Source: a virus. From it: DNA of 64,000 bases. Under the pieces are notes generated by a model. The model did not search any database. It was not told the origin of the DNA and was given only the letters and a program-made list of their open reading frames with translations. Shown piece after piece: positions 1-6,645 of the stretch. Location of the stretch: positions 42,605 through 106,604 of the IMG/VR virus record IMGVR_UViG_3300042882_000890; one strand, written 5' to 3'. Each line of letters starts with the position of its first letter. Within the stretch, counting starts at the first letter, position 1. The position numbers and the translations under genes are program-made.

Positions 1-66
1 ACGGATTTAATTTTAAGTCTAATAGCGGTGATTATCACCGGTAACTATAAAAAGAATAAATTATGA
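1..66 (+). CDS. C-terminal end of a small protein (partial)
   Basis: The frame is open from the window edge and ends at TGA 64-66, giving 21 residues: a hydrophobic stretch and then a basic tail (NYKKNKL). The next gene starts inside this stop codon (ATGA), so the two are translationally coupled. A membrane segment followed by a basic tail, just upstream of a spanin-like pair, fits a holin or other small lysis protein. That is inferred from position and composition only. Confidence 0.45.
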   Translation, partial: TDLILSLIAVIITGNYKKNKL

Positions 67-170
67 AATTATTTGTATTAGGAGTTATAATCGGTTTTAC
101 GTTTGGCATTCTAGTAATTGGATTCTTGTGGGTAAAAACATTAAAAAAAGTTAGTAATCAAAAAAAGTAA
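63..170 (+). CDS. Small single-pass membrane protein
   Basis: A 35-residue ORF starts at the ATG overlapping the previous stop and ends at TAA 168-170, three bases before the next ATG. Residues 3-24 form one hydrophobic segment and the C-terminus is basic (KTLKKVSNQKK). It is too short for family recognition. It sits between another membrane peptide and an i-spanin-like protein, so a lysis role (holin or antiholin type) is possible but unproven. Confidence 0.55.
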   Translation: MKLFVLGVIIGFTFGILVIGFLWVKTLKKVSNQKK

Positions 171-173
171 ATT

Positions 174-551
174 ATGAAAACATTATTAAACGGGTTAAAT
201 CCCTTGTCTTTTAGAACAAAAGTATATATAGCTACCGCTATTGCATTTTTGTTGCTTCTAGTAGCTTGTATCTTACTCTACCGGAGTAATCAAAACGCAA
301 AGAACGAACTAAAAATAGACAAAGTAGAAAAAGAAAAAGAAGTAACAAAAGAAGAAGTAAAACAATGGAACGATAAAATCGATTCCCACAACAAAGAGTT
401 CATAGAAACTCAAAAAGATTTAGTAAACAAAGCAAAAGAAGTTCGTAAAAACACAAAACCTAGTAAATTACCTAATTATGAAAAACCTGTTATCCATTCT
501 CGCAGTTACAATGATATGCTTGACACCTTGCTTATCGCACAGCCAAACTAG
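174..551 (+). CDS. i-spanin-like membrane/coiled-coil protein
   Basis: This 125-residue protein has a short basic N-terminus, one strong transmembrane segment (about residues 17-37, ending YRSN) and a charged, heptad-like helical region (about 42-92) rich in Lys and Glu. That is the architecture of inner-membrane spanins (Rz type). Its last 74 bases overlap the start of the next gene in another reading frame, the nested arrangement seen in Rz/Rz1 pairs. Spanins are functionally rather than sequence conserved, so the call rests on topology and gene overlap. A generic coiled-coil membrane protein is the alternative. Confidence 0.55.
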   Translation: MKTLLNGLNPLSFRTKVYIATAIAFLLLLVACILLYRSNQNAKNELKIDKVEKEKEVTKEEVKQWNDKIDSHNKEFIETQKDLVNKAKEVRKNTKPSKLPNYEKPVIHSRSYNDMLDTLLIAQPN

Positions 552-930
552 AAGTTTAAATACTCCGGAGCGTGTCGAAGCACTCTACAAGATTAACGAA
601 CAGCGTAAAGCATATTACAAACAGATTCAAGACTGTAAAAATCGCTACAATGCTGAAGTGTCTAAGTACGAAAAAGCATTAGATTCCATTACGAGTATAG
701 CGGTTCAAATGGGGGAGAAGAGTGAAGAGTTTGTATCACATAACCTAGACCTACAAGAGGGGCTATTAGGCTCTTTGAAGAAACAAGAGCAACAAGAGAT
801 TGAATTAGCTAAGCTAAAAGCTAAAAGGAAGAAGCGTTTTGGGGTAGGTCTTTACGGGGGGTATGATGCTTTTCACACAAATTGGAGTGCTGGGGCAAGT
901 TTAAACTATAATCTTTTTTATCTGTTTTAG
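478..930 (+). CDS. Exported protein, o-spanin-like partner
   Basis: A 150-residue protein begins with a signal peptide (MKNLLSILAVTMICLTPC, then polar). A Cys at the end of the hydrophobic core could be a lipidation site, although LTPC is not a perfect lipobox. Residues 35-115 are charged, helical and likely coiled coil. The C-terminus (from about 122, Gly/Tyr-rich with alternating aromatics, ending in Phe) looks like an outer-membrane beta segment. It overlaps the i-spanin-like gene by 74 bases. Together they could link inner and outer membranes during lysis. Confidence 0.5.
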   Translation: MKNLLSILAVTMICLTPCLSHSQTRSLNTPERVEALYKINEQRKAYYKQIQDCKNRYNAEVSKYEKALDSITSIAVQMGEKSEEFVSHNLDLQEGLLGSLKKQEQQEIELAKLKAKRKKRFGVGLYGGYDAFHTNWSAGASLNYNLFYLF

Positions 931-938
931 TACATCTT

Positions 939-1085
939 ATGAAAATAATCTATATGGAACAGACCTTAAAGCTTATAGCCAAGACACAAGGTGTCGAAGT
1001 AGCCAAAGCAATAGAAAAAACGGGGGAGATAAAATATCTAAAAGATGCTCCATATTTAGTTGTAGAATTAGAAAAGATTTTGTAA
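939..1085 (+). CDS. Small hypothetical protein
   Basis: A 48-residue ORF (MKIIYMEQ...ELEKIL) starts 9 bases after the previous stop. It is amphipathic and has no recognisable domain. Its stop codon TAA 1083-1085 lies inside the TAACTTTG element of the next promoter. Strand, spacing and lack of a competing ORF support it. No function can be assigned. Confidence 0.45.
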   Translation: MKIIYMEQTLKLIAKTQGVEVAKAIEKTGEIKYLKDAPYLVVELEKIL

Positions 1086-1090
1086 CTTTG
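1062..1090 (+). promoter_or_regulatory. Bacteroidetes-type promoter
   Basis: TTG at 1062-1064 and TAACTTTG at 1083-1090, 18 bases apart. This matches the TTG/TAnnTTTG pattern of Bacteroidetes primary sigma factors. The predicted start is about 1096, upstream of the gene at 1111. Confidence 0.7.
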
Positions 1091-1110
1091 CAGTCTTAAT
1101 AAAAAACAAT

Positions 1111-1599
1111 ATGTCAGAAAAAGTATTAAAGGTATCCGACCTTGTAAAATTCTCGGAGAATGATTACCTAGAAACAAAAAAGACTCTAAAGGTAATGGAC
1201 GGTATGGTGCAAGAGTATGTAGGCAGTATTGATAACTTAGACCAGTTAGAAGACTTAAAGAAGAGGTTTAACGGGTACCTTGTATATCTAGCCGGATATT
1301 ACAGTAAAATTAGATGTTTTAGAGAAAACTTCGAGTACTTAGAGGCTCAGAGAAAGCGTATTAAAAGCGAGGCGATAGAAGACTTAATCAGAAATAGCGA
1401 AATAAAGCTAACTCAATCTGCCGCTGAGAAAGTTGTGTATTCACACCCGTATTACACAGAGCGAGTTAGTTTATTAGAACAGCTAAAAAGATTCTTCTAC
1501 TTAACCGAATTTAGTTACAACAACTACCAAGACGTTCAGAGAAGTATCTATCAGAGTATATCAGTATTATCAAAAGAAAAACAATCAACAATATCATAG
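1111..1599 (+). CDS. Helical phage protein of unknown function
   Basis: A 162-residue, strongly helical, charged protein without membrane segments. Residues 60-110 form a long predicted helix (NFEYLEAQRKRIKSEA), and a second helical bundle with aromatic residues follows (about 115-155). The size and all-helical layout resemble UvsY-type recombination mediators, which load recombinase onto single-stranded DNA. No diagnostic motif is visible, so this is only a suggestion. It is the first gene after a promoter and lies 1 base before a zinc-ribbon gene. Confidence 0.6.
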   Translation: MSEKVLKVSDLVKFSENDYLETKKTLKVMDGMVQEYVGSIDNLDQLEDLKKRFNGYLVYLAGYYSKIRCFRENFEYLEAQRKRIKSEAIEDLIRNSEIKLTQSAAEKVVYSHPYYTERVSLLEQLKRFFYLTEFSYNNYQDVQRSIYQSISVLSKEKQSTIS

Positions 1600-1600
1600 T

Positions 1601-2032
1601 ATGGGAAGTGTAATGGGACACATAGAATGTCCAAGATGTAAAAGCGAAGAGTGTTTCGAGGATTATTATTACAAGACGGGGGAAGAGTATGTAAGCTGTC
1701 CGGATTGTGGTTATTCTAGGTCTTTTGTGTATGAGAGAGATGAAGAGGGGAATCTTATTAAAAAAGACGAGAGTAAAGGTTACGAGTTCGACAATCTAGT
1801 AGCAAAAGAAAATTTGTTGGAAGAACCTTTCGGGGCGTATATTATACGGTACAACAGTGGTGTTGGTTCGGGGGGAGCAATACCAACAGAAGACGACTAC
1901 AATATGTTTGTGTCAGACATAGTATCTTTGACCAATCAGCCAGACCATGAAATGGAGAGTGTAGTTGTCAGCAGATTTGTTGACGGGGAAATTAAAAAAG
2001 AAACAATATGGGAAACCGTTAATAAAGAATAA
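1601..2032 (+). CDS. Zinc-ribbon protein
   Basis: The 143-residue product has an N-terminal zinc ribbon: CPRC at residues 10-13 and CPDC about 20 residues later. This is a four-cysteine treble-clef or ribbon site of the kind that binds DNA or RNA. The rest (about 45-143) is acidic and has no recognised fold. It is packed directly behind the helical protein (spacing 1 base). A role in transcription or DNA binding is inferred from the ribbon alone. Confidence 0.65.
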   Translation: MGSVMGHIECPRCKSEECFEDYYYKTGEEYVSCPDCGYSRSFVYERDEEGNLIKKDESKGYEFDNLVAKENLLEEPFGAYIIRYNSGVGSGGAIPTEDDYNMFVSDIVSLTNQPDHEMESVVVSRFVDGEIKKETIWETVNKE

Positions 2033-2034
2033 TT

Positions 2035-2427
2035 ATGAAAAAGTTAATTTTATTTTTGCTGTTGGTTCTAACAATCAACACAACATTCGCACAAGAAACA
2101 CCACAACAGTTCAGACGAGTTTATTCAGAAATAGCTATCATAAAAGGCGATGATGTTTCAAGAGCAAAATCTGAAAATACTATCCTTTTTAACTACGGTA
2201 ACGAGGCAGTAATAAAAATGTATATGGCAGACGGTTCTATTAGATACTTCGACCAAGTAGCAGAAAGAGGTGAGGGTAATACCGAGGGGGGTATGGGTTA
2301 CAATGGTGCTATGTTTAAAGATAGATATCAAGGTATGACAGTTTACGTACAGCTTTTTGAAGACCGGCAATACGGTGTTAGGTTGATTTTTAAGAATGGG
2401 GATATGATACAATTTTTTGAGTACTAA
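2035..2427 (+). CDS. Exported protein with signal peptide
   Basis: The 130-residue product has a clean type I signal peptide (about residues 1-20, hydrophobic core ILFLLLVLTI, cleavage near TFAQ). The mature part is about 110 residues, mixed beta-rich, with many aromatics and glycines (GGMGYNG). It would be periplasmic or secreted after infection. No family is recognised. The stop overlaps the next start by one base (TAATG). Confidence 0.6.
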   Translation: MKKLILFLLLVLTINTTFAQETPQQFRRVYSEIAIIKGDDVSRAKSENTILFNYGNEAVIKMYMADGSIRYFDQVAERGEGNTEGGMGYNGAMFKDRYQGMTVYVQLFEDRQYGVRLIFKNGDMIQFFEY

Positions 2428-2708
2428 TGAAAAACATACACGTATTACCACAAGAAGAACCTAAACAAACAGATGAAAAAGGAAGACCTATGACTTATTG
2501 GGGTGGATTAGAAGAACCTAAAAAAGAAACACTTGAAGAAGTTGCTGAAAATTTTTGGTTAAATGATGATTCTATGACTGATAATGACAGAATATCTTAT
2601 GTAAATGGTTTCTTAGCTTGTGCTAAATGGCAACAAGAACAGATAGGTAAGTCAGAATTTCTACAAAGATTAAGAGCAACATTATCTGACACGTTTAAAA
2701 AGAAATAA
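2427..2708 (+). CDS. Small modular phage protein (ETLEEVAE family)
   Basis: A 93-residue hydrophilic protein. It shares the phrase ETLEEVAEN and a KWQQEQ segment with the following gene and with the gene at 13562, and it ends in FKKK. Its terminal codons form the 15-base repeat TTTAAAAAGAAATAA that recurs at other small-gene junctions. These look like shuffled accessory modules common in Bacteroidetes phages. No function is assigned. Confidence 0.6.
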   Translation: MKNIHVLPQEEPKQTDEKGRPMTYWGGLEEPKKETLEEVAENFWLNDDSMTDNDRISYVNGFLACAKWQQEQIGKSEFLQRLRATLSDTFKKK

Positions 2709-2709
2709 G

Positions 2710-3042
2710 ATGAAACAAGAAACACCAAAAACATTCAAAGAATTGTTTGCCAACACAGGTATAGAACCAACAACAAATGAGAATGGTAACATACAATATA
2801 ATTTTAAAGCTACTATTAAAGAAAAATCTAAACAAGAAACACTTGAAGAAGTTGCTAAAAATTATGCAAACTATAATGAACAAATAAATAAAGCAGTACA
2901 AGAAGCAGTAAAATTTGGTTATAAATTAGGACAAGAAAAAAGTTATAGTGAAGAAGAAGTAATTAAGATTGTAGAAAAAAGCAGAGAAACAGGATTAACT
3001 GCTGAATTTTTACTTTTAACTGAACAATTTAAAAAGAAATAA
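2710..3042 (+). CDS. Small modular phage protein (ETLEEVAK family)
   Basis: A 110-residue hydrophilic helical protein sharing ETLEEVAKNY with the upstream gene and SEEEVI plus a terminal F-KKK module with the gene at 10909. The N-terminal 45 residues are unique. The pattern suggests recombination of N- and C-terminal modules among small ORFs. No enzymatic motif is seen. Confidence 0.6.
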   Translation: MKQETPKTFKELFANTGIEPTTNENGNIQYNFKATIKEKSKQETLEEVAKNYANYNEQINKAVQEAVKFGYKLGQEKSYSEEEVIKIVEKSRETGLTAEFLLLTEQFKKK

Positions 3043-3043
3043 T

Positions 3044-3139
3044 ATGGTAGAAGGTTATTGGAAAAAAGAAGATAGAGATGCGAGAATGTATTTTTATTAT
3101 GATGTTATTTTAGGATTAGTTTATTATTCAGGAATTTAA
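3044..3139 (+). CDS. Tiny ORF (31 aa)
   Basis: The ATG overlaps the A-rich repeat leader by position. The peptide begins MVEGYWKKED, is aromatic and acidic in its first half and hydrophobic at its end. It ends within the third 15-base repeat. It has the same flanks as its neighbours, which supports it being a real gene cassette, but it is very short. Confidence 0.4.
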   Translation: MVEGYWKKEDRDARMYFYYDVILGLVYYSGI

Positions 3140-3150
3140 AAAGAAATAAG

Positions 3151-3471
3151 ATGATAAAAAAATTAACGGGTGCAATACTAATGAGATTAGGCATCAAAAG
3201 AGCAGTAGCTCACGCAAACGTGGAAGTAAAAGGTTGGTCAGACCAAGCCTACAATTACCTACTAGATTACGCTACAAAACACTCACAGTTTATGGTGGAA
3301 GATGTACGGGAAGCATCTAAGGGTGTTATACCGGTTCCTCCAAGTACGAGAGCGTGGGGTGGAGTTGTTGTCCGAGCATCAAGAGCCGGAGTAATCAGAA
3401 GAAAGGGTTTCCAAAATGTTAAAAACACCAAGGCACATTGCACACCGGCAACTTTGTGGGAAGTAATCTAG
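3151..3471 (+). CDS. Conserved small phage protein with AWGGVVVRASRAG motif
   Basis: A 106-residue basic protein. Residues 30-100 contain the pattern F-M-x-EDVR, then PP-x-x-RAWG-x-V-x-x-A-x-x-x-G-x-I, ending KNTKAHCTPATLW. I recognise this arrangement from a widespread family of small phage proteins of unknown function, probably a winged-helix-like fold. Its stop precedes the next start by 5 bases. The family is plausible; the function is unknown. Confidence 0.6.
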   Translation: MIKKLTGAILMRLGIKRAVAHANVEVKGWSDQAYNYLLDYATKHSQFMVEDVREASKGVIPVPPSTRAWGGVVVRASRAGVIRRKGFQNVKNTKAHCTPATLWEVI

Positions 3472-3476
3472 AAGTT

Positions 3477-3851
3477 ATGGAAAAAGAATTTATCCCTTAC
3501 GCAGAAGCATTAGCATTAAAAGAATTAGGATTTGATGAACCTTGTTTTGCTTATTATGGTGAAATTAATGGTGGAGAAATTATGTTGTTTCTTAAAAAGA
3601 ATTTTGATAATCAAGCATTATATTTTTTAGCACCACTTTACCAACAAGCATTTAGATGGTTTAGAGAGAAGTATGGTTTAGATAGTTGGGTATATAAATC
3701 AAGAGATTACGCTTATTTTTATTCTATACTTAAAGATAGTAGATATTTATCTCCAAGTATTGAATTTAATTCATACGAAGAAGCAGAACTTGAATGTCTC
3801 CGTAAATTAATAGAAATAGTAAAAGAAAAGTTTGCACAATTAAAAAATTAG
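3477..3851 (+). CDS. Conserved Bacteroidetes accessory protein
   Basis: A 124-residue product starting at ATG 3477; an upstream in-frame extension to 3438 overlaps the previous gene and is less likely. The features EFIPYAEALALKELGF near the N-terminus, APLYQQAFRWFREKYGL in the middle and EEAELECLRKLIEIVK at the end are typical of a small protein family common in Bacteroidetes genomes and phages. The function is unknown. Its last codons overlap the next promoter's TTTG. Confidence 0.65.
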   Translation: MEKEFIPYAEALALKELGFDEPCFAYYGEINGGEIMLFLKKNFDNQALYFLAPLYQQAFRWFREKYGLDSWVYKSRDYAYFYSILKDSRYLSPSIEFNSYEEAELECLRKLIEIVKEKFAQLKN

Positions 3852-3862
3852 TTGTAATTTTG
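3831..3862 (+). promoter_or_regulatory. Bacteroidetes-type promoter
   Basis: TTTG 3831-3834 and TAATTTTG 3855-3862 with a 20-base spacer, upstream of the exonuclease/nuclease pair. Confidence 0.8.
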
Positions 3863-3887
3863 CACAGAATCTAAAAATATATAAAAA

Positions 3888-4961
3888 ATGAAGTTATTAA
3901 GAGACATTCCTACAAGACATTTTGTAGCGATTGACATTGAGACAGTGAGAATTGTCGAGAAGTACGAGGACTTATCCGATGAGTGGAAGTCAGCGTGGGA
4001 GTACAAGAACAAACAGTCCGGAGAGGTGCCTTTCTTTGAGGAGTTGTCAGACAGTTGGGAAAAAACAGCATCTTTGTATGCGGAGTTCAGTAAAGTTTGT
4101 GCTGTCAGCGTGACGTTCTTATCTAAAAGTGAAGACAAATTACTTTGTAAAGAGTTCTTCGGTACGGAAGAGAGTGTACTATTATATCAGTTAGGAGAGT
4201 TTTTAAACCAAATCTCTGGTAGTAGCAAAGATTTCAGATTGGTAGGACATGCCGCTAAGTACTTTGATTACCCTTTCTTATGTAAAAGGTATATCATCAA
4301 CAGTCTAGTAATACCGACATTGCTAGATACAGCCCACTTAAAACCTTGGGAAAGCAGAAACCTTTGTACCAATGCAGACATTTGGAAAATGGGTGGTACG
4401 GGTGCCGGTAGTTCTTTACAAGCGTTGTGTACTTCCTTGGCAATCCCAATCAGTAAGGTTGATTTAGTTGGAGATGAGGTTGGTAATGCGTATTACAGAG
4501 GAGAGGTAGAGAGAATTGCTCACTATTGTTCACTTGACACTATTGCTACGTTCAACGTAATTCGTAGAATTAAAGCAGAGAGAATCTTTCAGTTTGATGA
4601 AGTATCTTACCTAGACAGAAAAGAAAAGTCTAATGTAGCCAAACCGGTTGCTAAAAAAGAAGCTGTTGCTAAAAAGACCGCTACTAAAAAAGAGGTTGCT
4701 GAGAAAAGAGAGCCGGAAGATGTGTTGTTTGAGAAGTTACCTATACTTCACAGAATCTTAAATGCCACGGAGATACTTCCGGAAACAAGACAAGAGTTAG
4801 AGGCTTTGTTAAAGAAGAAAAAGATGACTAAGAAAGACCGAGTTATCGTGGAAGACATATTAGTTAATCTGTATGTTAACAGCGAGATGTTTAAGTCTGA
4901 CAAGCCGGAAGTAAAAGAGAGTAAAAAAGCCGAGATTAAAGAAATTTTAGATAGTATATAA
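3888..4961 (+). CDS. DEDD-family 3'-5' exonuclease (DnaQ/PolB-exo type)
   Basis: The 357-residue protein carries an RNase H-like exonuclease domain (about residues 8-235). Exo I is AIDIET (Asp-Glu). Exo II is GHAAKYFDYPFL. Exo III is HYCSLDTIATFNVI, of the DEDDy/h type. A Lys/Ala/Glu-rich linker (about 245-275) follows, then a charged helical C-terminal domain (280-357) that may bind DNA or a partner. It would trim DNA 3' ends in replication or recombination. It is coupled to a PD-(D/E)XK nuclease by a one-base overlap. The family's exact role in phages is not settled. Confidence 0.8.
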   Translation: MKLLRDIPTRHFVAIDIETVRIVEKYEDLSDEWKSAWEYKNKQSGEVPFFEELSDSWEKTASLYAEFSKVCAVSVTFLSKSEDKLLCKEFFGTEESVLLYQLGEFLNQISGSSKDFRLVGHAAKYFDYPFLCKRYIINSLVIPTLLDTAHLKPWESRNLCTNADIWKMGGTGAGSSLQALCTSLAIPISKVDLVGDEVGNAYYRGEVERIAHYCSLDTIATFNVIRRIKAERIFQFDEVSYLDRKEKSNVAKPVAKKEAVAKKTATKKEVAEKREPEDVLFEKLPILHRILNATEILPETRQELEALLKKKKMTKKDRVIVEDILVNLYVNSEMFKSDKPEVKESKKAEIKEILDSI

Positions 4962-5653
4962 TGACAAAAGAAAAAATGCTAGACTTACCAAAAGTCTATG
5001 AGAACGAGGGTGGTAATTATCCTCAACACGTAAACAAGCCGAAACTATCTTACTCAGCCTACAATTCTTTTTGTGAGGAGAGTTACAAAGGGGAGTTCTT
5101 TGCTAATTACTTCTTAGGTATTCGAGGCGAGGGTAATATCTTCACGGAGTATGGAAGTAAGTGTGGAGAGTATTTAGAGAAGCTAGAGAAGTCAGATTTA
5201 TCAGAGTTCGACATCTCAGTCCTAGAAAAGATTGAACGCCCTGAGAATGCTCGTTATGAGGTAGAAGTTGTAATCGACAGAGGTTCTTACGTTATCCAAG
5301 GGTTTATTGACCAAGAGTACAAAACCATAAATGGGTTACTAGTAATCAAGGATTTAAAAACCGGAGCGATTGACAAAAAAGCCAAAGACTATGCTGGGGG
5401 AGATTACCAACAGACAACTCTTTATGCTCACCAAAGAACATTAGAGGGGGAGAATGTAGTTTATTCAGGAGTTATGCTTTTAGACCGCAAAGGAAATGGT
5501 GCCGAAAAACACCCACTAAGACTTACTGGAGAGATTGCAGACATTCCTACACCTTATTCTAAAGAGAGAGCAGAAGAGTTCTTACAGAAGTTTGACAAGG
5601 TAGCAAAGCAGATTGAAGAGTACCACAAAGTTTACAAAAAATATTTTAAATAA
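4961..5653 (+). CDS. PD-(D/E)XK nuclease (RecB/Cas4-like)
   Basis: The 230-residue protein shows the PD-(D/E)XK signature: an upstream Glu in RYEVEVVI, Asp in GFIDQEY (about residue 118), and D-x-K in VIKDLKTG (about 131-135), with a QTTLYAH helix (Q and Y) after it as in RecB-family nucleases. It starts within the previous stop codon, so it is co-translated with the exonuclease. Together they look like a DNA end-processing or recombination module. No helicase motifs and no iron-sulfur cysteine set are seen, so it is not a full Cas4 or AddB. Confidence 0.8.
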   Translation: MTKEKMLDLPKVYENEGGNYPQHVNKPKLSYSAYNSFCEESYKGEFFANYFLGIRGEGNIFTEYGSKCGEYLEKLEKSDLSEFDISVLEKIERPENARYEVEVVIDRGSYVIQGFIDQEYKTINGLLVIKDLKTGAIDKKAKDYAGGDYQQTTLYAHQRTLEGENVVYSGVMLLDRKGNGAEKHPLRLTGEIADIPTPYSKERAEEFLQKFDKVAKQIEEYHKVYKKYFK

Positions 5654-5655
5654 AG

Positions 5656-5687
5656 TTTGCAGGATTAAAAAATAAGTTGTACCTTTG
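5656..5687 (+). promoter_or_regulatory. Bacteroidetes-type promoter for the noncoding RNA locus
   Basis: TTTG 5656-5659, 20-base spacer, TACCTTTG 5680-5687. No gene follows for 700 bases; the promoter faces the pseudoknot-rich region. Expected start near 5694. Confidence 0.8.
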
Positions 5688-5925
5688 CAAAACAAAATTA
5701 GAACATAACCTGTACCCCCGAAAAACTCGTATTAATGATAAGCAGGTTATCCCGACATAAAGGGGTAGGAGAATTAGGGAAAATAAAGATTATGAATGTG
5801 GTGCGACTTCTGCACAGATAGCTTAAAAGTCAGTAAACGAGCAGATAACTGAACTGCCACACAATCTTTATCTGTGTAAATATAGTAAATAGACGTAAGG
5901 CAGAGGGTCTTGAGTTAAATCGGAC

Positions 5926-5962
5926 ATTCCCCCCTACATAGGTAGCACGGAATTTATTTTTT
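5926..5962 (+). terminator. Possible internal terminator of the first RNA segment
   Basis: ATTCC 5926-5930 pairs with GGAAT 5949-5953, and CTAC 5934-5937 with GTAG 5942-5945 (loop ATAG). TTTATTTTTT follows. It could end a roughly 265-base RNA started at 5694. GTAGCAC (5942-5948) also complements GTGCTAC (6016-6022), so an alternative fold exists. Confidence 0.5.
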
Positions 5963-5964
5963 AA

Positions 5965-6093
5965 GGTTAAACATTCAAACCTTTGTAATAGACTGTTAGG
6001 GGTCTTTAAGACGGAGTGCTACTTTACATAAAAGAAGTATTTTGCTTTACATAAAAAATGTTAATAGGTTAAACATTGAATACCTTTGTAAAC
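5965..6093 (+). repeat. Two near-identical 26-base elements ending in CCTTTGTAA
   Basis: 5965-5990 and 6067-6093 share GGTTAAACATT, then AA, then CCTTTGTAA, with only small differences between. Each ends with a promoter-like (T)ACCTTTG core but lacks a TTG at the usual distance. They may be variant promoters inside the RNA locus or repeated RNA structural elements. Confidence 0.5.
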
Positions 6094-6388
6094 AAAAAGC
6101 CTGCCTTAATGAGGTCTGCGTTAAAAGACTTGGCTATAGTAGTCTGTTTACATAAAGATACATGCAGTAATGTATGAACGTGAGTTGCCTTGAGAAAGCA
6201 ATAAATATTAAGAGTATTAAATTGATATACTACTCACGTAATGAGCCTCGGCAAGTAGTTAATCAGGTGTGAGTTCAGTAATCCTCCCAATTACACATCG
6301 AAAGGAGGTAGTTAACTACGTGACCCTACTCTTATGTCGCAAGACTATGGATAAGAAAGAGGGTGCTAAAATTTTAAATAAATAAAAA

Positions 6389-6553
6389 ATGAAAAAAGTA
6401 TTTTTGGCATTAGCTGTTGTTATGGCGATTGCAGTTACAAGTTGTAAACCTGCACCGGCAGAAGTTACAGAAACTCCTACGACAGAAGTTGATACACCAA
6501 GTGTGGATACAACAACAGTTGATACTACCACTACTGTAGATACAGCTGAGTAG
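6389..6553 (+). CDS. Small Thr/Asp-rich lipoprotein
   Basis: A 54-residue ORF: basic start MKK, hydrophobic core, then a lipobox ending VTSC (Cys 19), followed by CKPAPAE and a low-complexity tail of Thr, Asp, Val and Glu (TTTVD repeats). It would be lipidated and held on the outer membrane, a possible decoy or superinfection-exclusion protein. It lies 25 bases after the last hairpin of the structured RNA, so that RNA could act as its leader. The repetitive tail could vary by slippage. Confidence 0.6.
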   Translation: MKKVFLALAVVMAIAVTSCKPAPAEVTETPTTEVDTPSVDTTTVDTTTTVDTAE

Positions 6554-6611
6554 TATTTAAGAGTCGAGGCTCAATCCTTTGATTTGAGCACGCTACCTCG
6601 GACTTTGACAA

Positions 6612-6637
6612 GTGCCCCCACACGGGGGATTTTTTAA
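6612..6637 (+). terminator. Intrinsic terminator
   Basis: CCCCC, loop ACAC, GGGGG, then ATTTTTT, located after the lipoprotein gene. An upstream helix (GAGTC/GAGG with CCTC/GGACT, 6562-6606) encloses the hairpin CTCAA/TTGAG and may be part of the same RNA 3' end. Confidence 0.75.
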
Positions 6638-6645
6638 AGAATGTT

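Larger units (their letters stand above)
2694..3149 (+). repeat. Three copies of the gene-junction repeat TTTAAAAAGAAATAA
   Basis: Exact 15-base copies lie at 2694-2708, 3028-3042 and 3135-3149. Each covers the last codons and the stop of one small gene and provides the A-rich leader of the next. Further copies occur at 11317, 11702 (14 of 15 bases) and 14013. Confidence 0.75.
5694..6365 (+). ncRNA. Large pseudoknot-rich structured RNA region
   Basis: About 670 bases hold no credible gene but many long complementary segments, several in pseudoknot order. (1) 5705-5712 pairs with 5743-5750, and 5713-5718 with 5762-5767. (2) 5783-5791 pairs with 5863-5871 (9 of 9) around GTGG/CCAC and TCTGC/GCAGA; 5813-5820 also complements 5869-5876. 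(3) 6088-6094 pairs with 6145-6151. (4) Hairpin 6158-6163/6170-6175. (5) 6178-6185 pairs with 6232-6239, and 6185-6189 with 6250-6254. (6) 6255-6262 pairs with 6312-6319 around GTGT/ACAC and CCTCC/GGAGG. (7) 6323-6327 pairs with 6360-6364. A dedicated promoter and adjacent tRNA-type genes recall phage 'ornate' RNAs such as GOLLD or ROOL. Membership of a named class is not established, and it may be two or three transcripts. Confidence 0.7.

Noticed and set aside
950-1177. Reverse-strand ORF of 75 codons near the left edge
   Set aside because: It lies antisense to a small forward gene and a promoter and has no coding features.
4961-5653. Cas4 adaptation nuclease
   Set aside because: The PD-(D/E)XK core is present, but the four-cysteine iron-sulfur cluster of Cas4 is missing and there is no CRISPR context.
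5694-6365. Group I intron, suggested by AAGACTATGG near 6341 and a nearby HNH gene
   Set aside because: No matching P7 partner, no P1/IGS pairing to a split exon, and no interrupted gene on the two sides. The helices seen do not follow the P3-P8 order.
6320-6385. A 21-codon peptide starting at GTG 6320 behind a perfect Shine-Dalgarno site
   Set aside because: The product (VTLLLCRKTMDK and so on) has no recognisable feature, and the region forms the final RNA hairpin. Kept only as a finding.
6562-6606. A second tRNA between the lipoprotein gene and the terminator
   Set aside because: The hairpins GAGG/CCTC and CTCAA/TTGAG lack a T arm and acceptor pairing on either strand. Treated as part of the upstream RNA 3' region.
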